Below, piece by piece: positions 18,791 to 27,376 of a stretch of 64,000 bases of DNA. The position numbers and the translations under genes are program-made. The notes under the pieces are model-generated. The model was given only the letters and a program-made list of their open reading frames with translations, ran no database searches and was not told the DNA's origin. The number at the start of each line of letters is the position of its first letter. Position 1 is the first letter of the stretch. This stretch comes from Halohasta salina (GTDB lineage Archaea; Halobacteriota; Halobacteria; Halobacteriales; Haloferacaceae). The stretch is from positions 186,001 through 250,000 of the forward strand of contig NZ_JAMZIE010000004.1 in the NCBI RefSeq assembly GCF_024178165.1, written 5' to 3'.

Positions 18791-20086
18791 ATGAAAGCGA
18801 TCGTCGCCAAACGCGTCGACAGCGGAACGGCCGACCTCTCGGAGCTGCGGGATCTAGCGGCCGCAGCGGGCTACACCGTCGTCGGCGAGCTGACCCAGAC
18901 GCGCACCGAGGACCCCGCCTACTGTTTCGGCGAGGGGAAAGTTGAAGAGCTGGCCGCACTCGTCGAGGCGGTCGACGCCGACACTGTCGTCATCGACAAC
19001 GAGGTCGGCCCGTTCCAGATGTTCAACATCGGCCGAACGCTGCCCGAGGAGACCGAGGTGTTGGACCGGTTTACGCTCATCCTCGACATCTTCGGCCAGC
19101 GGGCCCAGACTCGGAAGGCCCAGCTCCAAGTGGAACTCGCCGAACTCCGCTACGAGCTGCCGCGGGCGGCGGCCAAAGCAAGCCTCGCCAAACGCGACGA
19201 ACGCCCCGGGTTCATGGGGCTCGGCGAGTACGACGAGAGCCGCGAGCAGGACATCAAATCCCAGATCGCCAACATCAAAGACGAGCTCGACGCCATCGCC
19301 GAGACGGAGGCCAAACGCCGGGACGAACGCAGAGAGTCGGGGTTCGACCTCGTCGCCTTGGCGGGCTACACCAACGCCGGCAAGTCGACGCTGCTCCGCC
19401 GGCTGGCGGCGGAACTCGATGTCGACGAGAACGCCGAGAAACACCCGGATCTCGACTCGGTGGCCGAATCCCAAGACATGCTGTTTACGACGCTGGGGAC
19501 GACCACCCGCCGGGCCGAGTTGGACCGCCGGGAGGTGCTGTTGACCGACACGGTCGGCTTCATCTCCGACCTCCCACACTGGCTCGTCGAGTCCTTCCAG
19601 TCGACCCTCGAATCAGTGTACCGGGCGGATCTCGTCCTGTTGGTGGTCGACGCCAGCGAGCCGGTCGCCGAGATGCGCGAGAAACTCGTCACCTCCCACG
19701 ACACCTTGCACGAACGCAACGAGGCCCCGATCCTCACCGTCTTCAACAAGGTCGACCTGCTGTCGGCGTCGGAACGCGACGAGAAGTGGGCGGCGCTGTC
19801 GGGGATCGCTCCCGACCCGATCGCGGTGTCGGGAAAGACCGGTGAAGGCGTCGACACGCTCCGCCGGCGGGTTGAGGCCGAACTCCCCGACTGGGACCAC
19901 GAGCGCCTGCTGGTGCCGATGGCCGACGAGACGATGAGTCTAGTCTCGTGGATCCACGACCACGCCCACGTCGAGACCGAGTCCTACGAGGCCGATCAGG
20001 TACTCTTGGAGTTCGACGCCCGGCCGGCGATCGTCGAGCAAGCCCGCGCGAAGGCCGCCGCACTCAACGCCGCCGAATCGGCCTGA
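18791..20086 (+). CDS. hflX: GTPase HflX
   Basis: Ribosome-associated GTPase that splits or rescues stalled ribosomes. 431 residues. The N-terminal HflX domain includes FGEGKVEELAALVEA and LILDIFGQRAQTRKAQLQVE. A coiled-coil linker (residues about 130-185) precedes the G domain: G1 GYTNAGKSTLL near 193, G3 DTVGFISDLP near 255, G4 NKVD near 318, and a C-terminal RAG-like end. The 99-bp gap from SBDS has no strong promoter, so cotranscription with SBDS is possible. Confidence 0.95.
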   Translation: MKAIVAKRVDSGTADLSELRDLAAAAGYTVVGELTQTRTEDPAYCFGEGKVEELAALVEAVDADTVVIDNEVGPFQMFNIGRTLPEETEVLDRFTLILDIFGQRAQTRKAQLQVELAELRYELPRAAAKASLAKRDERPGFMGLGEYDESREQDIKSQIANIKDELDAIAETEAKRRDERRESGFDLVALAGYTNAGKSTLLRRLAAELDVDENAEKHPDLDSVAESQDMLFTTLGTTTRRAELDRREVLLTDTVGFISDLPHWLVESFQSTLESVYRADLVLLVVDASEPVAEMREKLVTSHDTLHERNEAPILTVFNKVDLLSASERDEKWAALSGIAPDPIAVSGKTGEGVDTLRRRVEAELPDWDHERLLVPMADETMSLVSWIHDHAHVETESYEADQVLLEFDARPAIVEQARAKAAALNAAESA

Positions 20087-20142
20087 ACGCCGCCATCGCT
20101 CCCGGCGACGCCACTGCCTCGCCGCGGAATGTCAGGGGTGAA

Positions 20143-20154
20143 TTATTTAATTAT
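20143..20154 (+). promoter_or_regulatory. TATA box of the soluble transducer gene
   Basis: AT-rich block TATTTAATTATT centred about 25 to 27 nt upstream of the ATG at 20173, standing out from GC-rich flanks. Confidence 0.55.
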
Positions 20155-20172
20155 TGAATATAGTTGAGGGAT

Positions 20173-21471
20173 ATGGCAGCGCTAACGCCGCCGGTGACGG
20201 CCGAGGACGAACACGAACGGATGCGACAGGAGCGCGACTACTGGAAATCGTTGTTCGACAGCGTGATCGAGCAGCTGCCGGAGCCGGCAGTCGTGTTGAA
20301 CGCCGAGGGGGTCGTCACCCACTGGAACGGCGGGATGGCCTCGCTGACGGGCGTCGACACCGAGACGGCGGTCGGGACACACGCTCAAGAGGTCGACGGC
20401 GATGGGGAGTTGGCGGCCGCCCGAGCGCTCCGGGAGGCCGGCGCGGTCCGGGACGCCGAGCCGCAGCCGGCGGGCGGCATCGGCGGGCGGCGCTACAGCC
20501 GCGGGTTCGCCGGGCCGCTGTACGACGCGGCGGGCGATATCGCCGGCACGGTCGGGATCGCCCCGGATGTCACCGATCTCGTCGACGACAAAGAGGAAGA
20601 GGCGGGACAGCTCACGCCGGGGGCGGTCAGGGAGGCCGTCGGAGAGCCGCTCGATTCGCTCGGCGACACCGCCGCGGACGTCGCCGACAGCACCGACGAG
20701 ATCTCGCGGGCGGCCGACGAGCAGTTCGAGCAGGTCGACGAGATCGCCAGCGAGGTCTCGAACCTCTCGGCGATGATCGAGGAGGTCGCCGCGACCGCCG
20801 AAGAGGTCGAACGCGTCAGCGAGACCGCCGAGACGCTGGCGATCGACGGCAAGACCGCCGCCGACGACGCCGAGGTCGTGATCGACGACATCGGCACGGC
20901 CGTCGACGACGTCGTCGCCGAGGTCGACCGCCTTCAGGAGCGAGTCGATGAGATCGACGGCATCGCCAACGCGATCAACGACATCGCCGAACAGACCAAC
21001 ATCCTCGCGCTCAACGCCTCGATCGAGGCTGCCCGCGCCGGCGAGGCGGGATCGGGCTTTGCGGTCGTCGCCAACGAGGTCAAGGAGTTGGCCGACCAGA
21101 CCCAGCAGTACGCCAAGGAGATCGAGACGCAGATCGAGGAGATCCAAGACGACACCGAGGAGACCGTCGCCAGTCTCGACGAGACCACCGACCACGTCGA
21201 CCGCGGCGTCGACCGGGTTCGGGATGCGATGTCGAACCTCACCGAGATCGTCGAGGCCAACGAGGAGACCGCCCAGGGGATCACCGAGGTCTCCGAGGCG
21301 ACCGACAATCAGGCCGCCACCGCCGAGGAGATCGCCTCGATGGTCGACGAGATCGTCACGCAGGCCGAACACGTTGCCGACGAGACCGACGACCTCACCC
21401 GGCTCAACCGCCAGCAGACCGAGATGATCGCCGAGATCGAGGGCGACATCGCGTCGCTGACCCTGAACTGA
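20173..21471 (+). CDS. soluble transducer protein with PAS domain
   Basis: Htr-type chemoreceptor of 432 residues with no TM helix, so cytoplasmic. An N-terminal PAS domain (LPEPAVVLNAEGVVTHWNGG) is followed by a long coiled-coil methyl-accepting domain with the tip motif [20 protein letters not shown]. It should feed CheW/CheA and flagellar or pilus responses to an intracellular signal such as redox or energy state, which is inference. I chose the ATG at 20173 over a TTG at 20164; the AT-rich TATTTAATTATT at about 20143-20154 is correctly spaced for a leaderless transcript. Confidence 0.88.
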   Translation: MAALTPPVTAEDEHERMRQERDYWKSLFDSVIEQLPEPAVVLNAEGVVTHWNGGMASLTGVDTETAVGTHAQEVDGDGELAAARALREAGAVRDAEPQPAGGIGGRRYSRGFAGPLYDAAGDIAGTVGIAPDVTDLVDDKEEEAGQLTPGAVREAVGEPLDSLGDTAADVADSTDEISRAADEQFEQVDEIASEVSNLSAMIEEVAATAEEVERVSETAETLAIDGKTAADDAEVVIDDIGTAVDDVVAEVDRLQERVDEIDGIANAINDIAEQTNILALNASIEAARAGEAGSGFAVVANEVKELADQTQQYAKEIETQIEEIQDDTEETVASLDETTDHVDRGVDRVRDAMSNLTEIVEANEETAQGITEVSEATDNQAATAEEIASMVDEIVTQAEHVADETDDLTRLNRQQTEMIAEIEGDIASLTLN

Positions 21472-21534
21472 CCGGGACAGTCATCGATACCGACGGCTCT
21501 CTGCTTTTTTGCGGGCTCCAACCGGAGTCGACGC

Positions 21535-22653
21535 ATGACTACCAGCGACGAGCGACCCCCAGTGACAGTGCTCAGCGGCGTGTTGGGTGCGGGCAAAACG
21601 ACGCTGCTCAACCGCCTGCTGGAACAGCGCCGCTACGAACTCGCGGTCGTCGTCAACGACATGGGCGAGGTCAACGTCGACGCCGACCTGATCGAACGCG
21701 AAAACCCCGAGGCCGGCCTCATCGAGCTCTCCAACGGCTGTATCTGCTGTCGGCTGCAGGGCGATCTGGTCGAGGGGATCGTCGATCTCGTCGACCGGCG
21801 GGACGTCGACGCGGTCGTGATCGAGGCCTCGGGGATCTCCGAGCCGACGCCGATCGCCCGGCGGCTCACCGAGCCGCCCGAAGATGGACCGGATCCGACC
21901 GACGCAGTCCGGCTCGATACGATGGTGACGGTACTCGACGCCTACGGCTTCTGGAAGGAGTTCGACGCGGGGGCGTCGCTGCCGGCCGACGCGACCGACG
22001 ACGAGCGGCCGCTCGCCGAGGTCCTCGTCCAGTCGGTCGAGTTCTGTGACGTCCTGCTCGTGAATAAATGCGATATGGTCCCCGACGACGTGCTCGACGA
22101 GATCACTGAGGTCGTGAGCGAACTCAACCCACGGGCGGAGGTTCGGCGGACCGAGTACGCCGACGTCGACCCCGAGGTCGTGATCGACACCGGCCGCTTC
22201 TCGTTCGCGGAGGCCAGCCGGTCGGTCGGCTGGAAGGCCGCACTCCGGGAGGCACGGGCCGGGGCCGACCACGATCACGATGCCAACCACGGGGACCACG
22301 GAGGCGAACACGCTGTCGACTCCTTCGTCTACCGCCGTGAGCGGCCGTTCGATCCCGAGGCGCTGGCCGACCGACTCGTCGAGCGGCCTGAGGGAGTAAT
22401 TCGTGCTAAAGGCGTCTGTTACGTCGTCGGGAGCGACGAGGTGATCGGGATGAACCGCGCCGGTGGGGTGGTACAGGCGGGGTCGATCGGCGAGTGGGGC
22501 GACGACGAGCCACGGACCGAACTCGTCTTCATCGGGACCGACATGGATCGGGCGTCGATCGAAGCCGGGCTCGACGACTGTGTGGTCGACGCGGCGTCGG
22601 TCGAGGACGGAGTCGAACTGCCGTTTCCGATCGAGTCGACGGGGGCTACCTGA
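21535..22653 (+). CDS. COG0523 (CobW/YciC/ZNG1-type) metallochaperone GTPase
   Basis: G3E-family P-loop GTPase of 372 residues. Walker A GVLGAGKTTLLNRLL near residue 15, NDMGEVNVD, and the metal-binding signature GCICCRLQGDL near 66 are visible, plus EASGISEPTPI and LVNKCD. A His/Asp-rich loop (DHDHDANHGDHGGEH at about 243) is a typical metal-binding insert. COG0523 members deliver zinc, cobalt or other metals to client enzymes. The neighbouring small Cys/His proteins make a zinc role plausible. A short T-rich promoter-like stretch precedes the ATG. Confidence 0.88.
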   Translation: MTTSDERPPVTVLSGVLGAGKTTLLNRLLEQRRYELAVVVNDMGEVNVDADLIERENPEAGLIELSNGCICCRLQGDLVEGIVDLVDRRDVDAVVIEASGISEPTPIARRLTEPPEDGPDPTDAVRLDTMVTVLDAYGFWKEFDAGASLPADATDDERPLAEVLVQSVEFCDVLLVNKCDMVPDDVLDEITEVVSELNPRAEVRRTEYADVDPEVVIDTGRFSFAEASRSVGWKAALREARAGADHDHDANHGDHGGEHAVDSFVYRRERPFDPEALADRLVERPEGVIRAKGVCYVVGSDEVIGMNRAGGVVQAGSIGEWGDDEPRTELVFIGTDMDRASIEAGLDDCVVDAASVEDGVELPFPIESTGAT

Positions 22654-22661
22654 GGGACGTG

Positions 22662-22814
22662 TTACACTTCGAGTTCGTCACGGAGTTCGTCCCACGACTC
22701 GTGGAAGCCGTGAGTCGACTCGGATCGGCCACCGATGGCGTTCTGATAGACATCGTCATATTCGAGGAGGGCCGTCCACCCCTCAGTGAAGCTGTAGGCG
22801 CAGTATTTGCACAT
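22662..22814 (-). CDS. small CxxC protein of unknown function
   Basis: A 50-residue protein if started at the ATG at 22814 (MCKYCAYSF); a GTG at 22859 would give 65 residues, MVRETPNSVSGVPVA in front. It has one N-terminal C-x2-C pair, an aromatic middle and an acidic end (ESWDELRDELEV). It converges with the COG0523 gene, the two stops lying 8 bp apart. A TATA-like TATATAAG on this strand lies near 22905-22914, which would place transcription start near 22885 and leave either start possible. I do not recognise the family. Confidence 0.6.
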   Translation of the reverse strand: MCKYCAYSFTEGWTALLEYDDVYQNAIGGRSESTHGFHESWDELRDELEV

Positions 22815-22964
22815 AGCGACCGGTACGCCGGAGACGCTGTTAGGCGTTTCGCGGACCACGAAACGGAACGTACCCGTTAGCTGAGATTCAGGTTACCGAT
22901 ACAGTCTTATATATGCACCCGAAGACCCGACCAGCCTGCCGGGCAGTCCGGTAGCCGGGCATCC

Positions 22965-23111
22965 ATGAACCAACACCATCCAACAGCCACACTCACCGGC
23001 GAATGTCGACACTGCGCGTGGACCACGGTCGAAACGTCGTACGCCAAACTCACGAAAGCATACCAAGACCATCTCCGGGCCGAACACCCAACCGCGTGGC
23101 TCCGAGGGTAG
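22965..23111 (+). CDS. 48-residue Cys2His2 zinc-finger-like protein
   Basis: Short gene beginning ATG at 22965. The protein has C-x2-C (GECRHCAWTT, Cys 14 and 17) and H-x4-H (His 36 and 41 in QDHLRAEHP), a compact zinc-finger-like arrangement. The tail PTAWLRG before TAG is basic. It starts 50 nt after a TATATAT block near 22910-22916, which could serve both this gene and the divergent small gene. Similar tiny finger proteins are frequent in haloarchaea; role unknown. Confidence 0.6.
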   Translation: MNQHHPTATLTGECRHCAWTTVETSYAKLTKAYQDHLRAEHPTAWLRG

Positions 23112-23146
23112 CGCATAAATAACTCGGCGGCAAGAAGGTCGGCCGG

Positions 23147-24313
23147 TTATGGTTCGAGCAGGACCTTCGTCACGCCTTCTTCGCGGTTGTCGAAGGCCTC
23201 GTACATCTCCGGGGCCTCGTCGAGGTCGACGCGGTGGGAGACGACCCAACTCGGGTCGGCTTTCCCCGAGATGATCATATCCCGCAGTTCGCGGTTGTAC
23301 GACTTGACGTTGCACTGGCCGGTGCCCAGTTTGATCCCTTTCTCGAACAGTTTCCCGAAGTCGATCCCGAGTCGACCCTGTGCGGCCATCTCGTCGGGCG
23401 CACCGGGGTCCGAGGGCACATAGAGCCCGGGAATGCCGAGCTGTCCAGTCGGTCGAACAACCTGAATTAGCTGGTTGAGGACGACCGCCGGGTTCTCGCG
23501 GGCCGGATCGTAGGCGTCGTCGGTCGGATCGGTTTCGGGGTCGATAGCTTGGTAGCCAACGGCGTCGACGCCTTTGTCGACCATCGCGCCGTGGGCGTCT
23601 GTGATCTGCTCGACGGGGTCGGCCTCCTCGAAGTTGATTGCCGTCGCATTGCAGTGGTCTTCGGCGAGTTCGAGGCGGCTCGGCACGCGGTCGACGACGT
23701 AGATCTCGCTGGCTCCCTGCAGATCCGCGCTGTAGGCGGCCATCAGGCCGACCGGTCCGGCCCCGAAGATGGCGATCGACTCGCCGGGTTCGAGGTTCGC
23801 AAGCCGAGTACCGTGCCAGCCGGTCGGGAAGATGTCGGCCAGCAGGGCAAAGGAATCCTCGTGTTCGTCACCCTCCGGGAGCTTCAGCGCGTTGAAATCG
23901 GCGTACGGAACGCGGAGTTTCTCGGCCTGTCCACCCTTGTACGGCCCCATTGCAACGTATCCATAGGCACCCCCCGCAAACCCGGGGTTGACGTTGGTAC
24001 AGAAGCCCGTCTTGCCGTTTTCACAGTTCTGACAGAAGCCACAGGCGACGTTGAAGGGAGCGACGATCCGGTCGCCTTCTTCGAGCGTGCTTACTGCCTC
24101 GCCGACTTCGGTCACGACACCCATGTTTTCGTGACCGAAGACGATCCCTTCCTCGGCCGAGGTTCGGCCCTCGTACATGTGCAGGTCCGACCCACAGATA
24201 CAGCTCGTCGTGATGTCGATCACAACGTCGTTTTCGTGTTCGATCTGCGGTTCGTCGACCTCCTCGATGGCTACATCGTGTGGTCCTTGATAGACCACGG
24301 CTTGCATTGACAT
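23147..24313 (-). CDS. zinc-dependent alcohol dehydrogenase, glutathione-independent formaldehyde dehydrogenase-like
   Basis: Medium-chain NAD-dependent dehydrogenase of 388 residues. Catalytic zinc ligands are visible in CICGSDLHMY and GHENMGVV; the structural zinc site is CGFCQNCENGKTGFC; the Rossmann motif is GAGPVGLMAAYSA. The insert YQAIDPETDPT and the C-terminal GKADPSWVVSH are typical of the FdhA/formaldehyde dismutase-like subgroup. Substrate may be formaldehyde or another aldehyde or alcohol. ATG at 24313 (an alternative is two codons later). The 24314-24520 upstream region is AT-rich with several TATA-like blocks near 24370-24385. Confidence 0.88.
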   Translation of the reverse strand: MSMQAVVYQGPHDVAIEEVDEPQIEHENDVVIDITTSCICGSDLHMYEGRTSAEEGIVFGHENMGVVTEVGEAVSTLEEGDRIVAPFNVACGFCQNCENGKTGFCTNVNPGFAGGAYGYVAMGPYKGGQAEKLRVPYADFNALKLPEGDEHEDSFALLADIFPTGWHGTRLANLEPGESIAIFGAGPVGLMAAYSADLQGASEIYVVDRVPSRLELAEDHCNATAINFEEADPVEQITDAHGAMVDKGVDAVGYQAIDPETDPTDDAYDPARENPAVVLNQLIQVVRPTGQLGIPGLYVPSDPGAPDEMAAQGRLGIDFGKLFEKGIKLGTGQCNVKSYNRELRDMIISGKADPSWVVSHRVDLDEAPEMYEAFDNREEGVTKVLLEP

Positions 24314-24520
24314 TTGATAACACCTTCGTCCGCAACAGGGGAGTTCGACGGCCGGTTGTGAATAGTTTTCTTCAATTTATATGATTATAAAATAATGCTG
24401 TGCTAACAGACGCAACATATACCATAATGATTAATATACGTATACGAGAGTTGCTAGCCGACTACCGAACAGTCAACAACAACCGGTTCGATCCAGCCGA
24501 GACAGCGCCGGCGAGTGGAG
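24314..24520. other. AT-rich intergenic region
   Basis: It holds the promoter of the dehydrogenase (ATTATAAAATAATG area, 24381-24396) and a second AT-rich block (TTAATATACGTATACG, 24430-24445). No open reading frame convinces me. Confidence 0.4.
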
Positions 24521-25009
24521 CTATAGCTGCCGTTTTCGCTTCTCGACGACGTGTACGTCCTCGATCGCGGTCGACGGATACTGCCCCTCGCTGTTTTTTT
24601 CGGCGGCTTTGCACATGTCCCAGACGACGTTCAGACCGGTGGTCACGCCTTGCAGGGCTTCCATCTCGCAGCCGGTTTTGCCAGTGGTCTCGACGGCGAC
24701 CGTAAGCTCGACCCGATCCTCGCCGAGGTCGAACTCGACGTCGACGTTCGTGATCGGGATCTGGTGGCACATCGGGATCGTCTCCCAGGTGTGTTTGACC
24801 GCCTGAATCGCGCCGATCCGCGCAGTCGCCAGCACGTCACCCTTCTCGACTTGGTTGGCGTCGATGGCCTCAATGGTCGAGGGCTCCAGCCGGATCGTCC
24901 CCGCCGCGACCGCCCGCCGGCTCGTGTCGGGTTTCGCGCCGACGTCGACCATCTGGACCGACCCCTCGTCGTCGGTGTGGGTGAGTTCCTCGGTCGGGTC
25001 CTCACTCAT
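24521..25009 (-). CDS. moaC: cyclic pyranopterin monophosphate synthase
   Basis: Molybdenum cofactor synthesis enzyme acting after MoaA to give cyclic pyranopterin monophosphate. 162 residues. Seen: the conserved HTWETIPMCHQIPI and the catalytic region TGKTGCEMEALQGVTTGLNV with WDMCKAAEKN. The start overlaps the end of nnr by 8 bp, so it is downstream in a two-gene operon. The family is hexameric and cytoplasmic. The end AIEDVHVVEKRKRQL is usual for the archaeal branch. Confidence 0.95.
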   Translation of the reverse strand: MSEDPTEELTHTDDEGSVQMVDVGAKPDTSRRAVAAGTIRLEPSTIEAIDANQVEKGDVLATARIGAIQAVKHTWETIPMCHQIPITNVDVEFDLGEDRVELTVAVETTGKTGCEMEALQGVTTGLNVVWDMCKAAEKNSEGQYPSTAIEDVHVVEKRKRQL

Positions 25010-26441
25010 GGGCGATCGCCTCCGGGAGTCGGTCGAGGAGATCGGTCGCCACGAGGCCGTACCCCGTCTCGTCGAAGGCGAGATCGCCGGCTCGGCCGTT
25101 GACGTACGCGCCGACGGCGGCGGCCGACCGCGGCTCGCGGCCGACCAGCAGCGCGCCGACGACTCCTGCCAACACGTCGCCGGTGCCGCCGACGGTCATT
25201 CCGGGGTTGCCGGTCCGACTGATCCGTGTCTCCTCGCCGTCGCTGATGACGTCGTAGGCACCTTTCACGAGCAGCGTCTGCCCGATCGTGGTGGCGAACT
25301 CACTGACCAACGCCGCGCGTCGCTCCCAGTCGTCGGCGGTCTCACCGCCCATCCCGACAAGTTCGCCCTGATGGGGTGTACAGACCAGCGTCGCGTCCGT
25401 GTCGACCTCAGGCACCACCGATAGTGCGTCGGCGTCGACCACCGCGCGACCCGCGTAGGCCGACAGGAAGGCCTCGACGGCCGTGAGCGACTCCTCGTGG
25501 CTCCCGAGTCCGGGCCCACAGATCACCGCATCCATCCCGGTGGCGAGATCGAGTACGTCGTCGACCGCCGCGGGCGTCAGTCGGTCGCCCTCGAAGGGGT
25601 GGACGATCAGGTTCTCGCTGTAGGCCTGAATCCCCGCGGCGACCGATTCGGGACAGGCGACGTGGACCAGATCAACACCGGCTCGGAGGGTGGCCTGCGC
25701 CGTGAGGGCGGGTGCGCCGGTGTAGGGGCCGCCACCGATGACGAGGAGTTCGCCGTGGTCGCCCTTGTGGCTCTCGGCGGCGCGGCGTCGACCCTGCAGG
25801 TCCCCCGGACCGACGAACAATTCGGCGGCCTCGGGGATCCCGATGTCGGCGACCGTCAGTGCGGTGTCCAGTGATTCGAGGCCGGGTTTGGTGTCGTGGA
25901 AGGTGACGACGTGGTCGGCGTCGACCGCCACGCCCGCGGCATCGCCGGTGTCGGCGTCGACCCCCGAGGGGACGTCGACCGCGACGACCGGCGCGTCGGT
26001 GGCGTTGATCGCCCGCGCCGCACTCGCTTCGGGCTCGCGGAGCGCGCCGGTGACGCCGGTGCCGAGCATCGCGTCGACGATACAGTCGGCGTCCTCCAGT
26101 CGGAGATCGTCGAGTTGGGTGGTGTCGGTGACGGTCGTCGTCCCGAGGGTGGCGGCCTGCAGGGCCGCCCAGTTCTCGCTGGCGATCTCGGTGCCGATGG
26201 CGTCGGGTCGACCCAGCAGGGCGACCTCGACGTCGTAGTCGCTGAGGAAGCGCGCGGCGACGAAGGCGTCGCCGCCGTTGTTGCCGCGGCCACAGACGAA
26301 GACAACTCGGCTGTCGGGTTCGACTTCCGAGCGGACCACGCGGGCGACGGCGTTGCCGCTGGACTCCATCAACTGCTTGCGTGGGATACCGAGGGCGGCA
26401 GCGTTAGCGTCGACGGCCGCCATGCGGTCGGCTGTGATCAT
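25002..26441 (-). CDS. nnr: bifunctional NAD(P)H-hydrate repair enzyme (epimerase/dehydratase)
   Basis: Repairs damaged NADHX/NADPHX. 479 residues: N-terminal YjeF-type epimerase with MAAVDANAAALGIPRKQLMES, CGRGNNGGDAFVAARFL and DAMLGTGVTGALREP; C-terminal ADP/ATP-dependent dehydratase of ribokinase fold with GCGGP-like GGGPYTGAPALTAQ, CGPGLGSHEES and the catalytic GNPGMTVGGTGDVLAG. Upstream is the tRNA-Thr gene on the same strand, about 95 bp away. Overlaps moaC. Confidence 0.95.
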   Translation of the reverse strand: MITADRMAAVDANAAALGIPRKQLMESSGNAVARVVRSEVEPDSRVVFVCGRGNNGGDAFVAARFLSDYDVEVALLGRPDAIGTEIASENWAALQAATLGTTTVTDTTQLDDLRLEDADCIVDAMLGTGVTGALREPEASAARAINATDAPVVAVDVPSGVDADTGDAAGVAVDADHVVTFHDTKPGLESLDTALTVADIGIPEAAELFVGPGDLQGRRRAAESHKGDHGELLVIGGGPYTGAPALTAQATLRAGVDLVHVACPESVAAGIQAYSENLIVHPFEGDRLTPAAVDDVLDLATGMDAVICGPGLGSHEESLTAVEAFLSAYAGRAVVDADALSVVPEVDTDATLVCTPHQGELVGMGGETADDWERRAALVSEFATTIGQTLLVKGAYDVISDGEETRISRTGNPGMTVGGTGDVLAGVVGALLVGREPRSAAAVGAYVNGRAGDLAFDETGYGLVATDLLDRLPEAIAHE

Positions 26442-26535
26442 AAACGAGGTTGGGCGCCCCGACTGGTTAAAACTCCGTCCCGGAACAGGCTGGCCGAAAC
26501 GAGCAGTAAAACTGATGAAACAATACTGAGAGAAA

Positions 26536-26606
26536 GCCTAGGCCGGAATTTGAATCCGGGGTCTCGTCCTTACCAAGGACGCGCTTTACCGCTAAGCTAC
26601 CCAGGC
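26536..26606 (-). tRNA. tRNA-Thr (GGT)
   Basis: Cloverleaf folds fully by eye: acceptor GCCTGGG with CCTAGGC (one G-T pair), D-stem GCTT/AAGC, anticodon stem CGTCC/GGACG around loop TTGGTAA with anticodon GGT, and T-arm CCGGA TTCAAAT TCCGG. Length 71 nt, no intron, CCA not encoded. It is 1.75 kb from the left edge of the injection-system cluster, but no partial copy of its 3' end was seen at the cluster. Confidence 0.95.
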
Positions 26607-26667
26607 ACGCACTCATTGGTTGTCGGGAGATGTCTTTATGGGTTTCGATTCGCAGGCGGGCGGTTTG

Positions 26668-27333
26668 CTACCCGTCGCTGGCCGAGGAGGGGAGTCGACC
26701 GTCGACTCCTTCGGAGAGTTCGGTCAGCCGGCTCACCGCCGACTCGGGGAGGACGACGCCCGGAGCCGAAAGCGGCTCGCCGTCCTCGCGGGCGAGATCG
26801 GCTGCAAACGAGAGGACCTCCGTCGAGGGGTGGGCGTCGACGGCGGTCAGTCCGGCCCGGACCGCCAGTGCGAAGATGTCGGCCTCCAGATTGCGGTCGA
26901 GGGTCGCGCCGTCGGCGGCCGGCCGGTCGCGGAGCGTCTGATCGCGGCCGAACGACTGGACGGTCTCGACAGCCGCGGCGGCGGCCTCCGACCGTGCCAG
27001 CAGGTAGAACCCCCGGGAGACGAAGACGTCGGCGGCCAGAATGTCGATGTCGGCGTCGATCTCGTCGGTCGTCGTATCGGTCCACGGCTCGTCGTGGGCC
27101 AACGACCGGGTGAGCCGGAGCCCTTCGTAGATGAGCTGGACGCCGGCACTCCGCTCGGCCAGCGCCTCCAGATCGACGTCGGGGTCGCTGGCCTGTGCAC
27201 TCAGGAACACGAGCACGCCGGGGGCCATCGACGCATTCGCAAGCCGGTCGAACAGCACCTCGCGGAGGTGACGGGGCTCGATGTCCGTCACCACCTCCCG
27301 TGCTGCAGCCCGCGCCCGCGCGGCAGTATCCAT
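26668..27333 (-). CDS. conserved haloarchaeal protein (DUF7114-like)
   Basis: A 221-residue, mostly alpha-helical acidic protein starting MDTAARARAAAREVV. It has no clear catalytic motif that I can name. Helical segments such as APGVLVFLSAQASD, AADVFVSRGFYLLARSEAAA and NLEADIFALAVRAG recall an isoprenoid-synthase-like all-alpha fold, and I believe it belongs to the DUF7114 family seen near nadE in other haloarchaea. It is 43 bp from nadE on the same strand. Function unknown. Confidence 0.65.
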   Translation of the reverse strand: MDTAARARAAAREVVTDIEPRHLREVLFDRLANASMAPGVLVFLSAQASDPDVDLEALAERSAGVQLIYEGLRLTRSLAHDEPWTDTTTDEIDADIDILAADVFVSRGFYLLARSEAAAAAVETVQSFGRDQTLRDRPAADGATLDRNLEADIFALAVRAGLTAVDAHPSTEVLSFAADLAREDGEPLSAPGVVLPESAVSRLTELSEGVDGRLPSSASDG

Positions 27334-27376
27334 CCCTTCTTGCTAGGATCGGGGCAGTCAAAGACCTTTGGAAACC

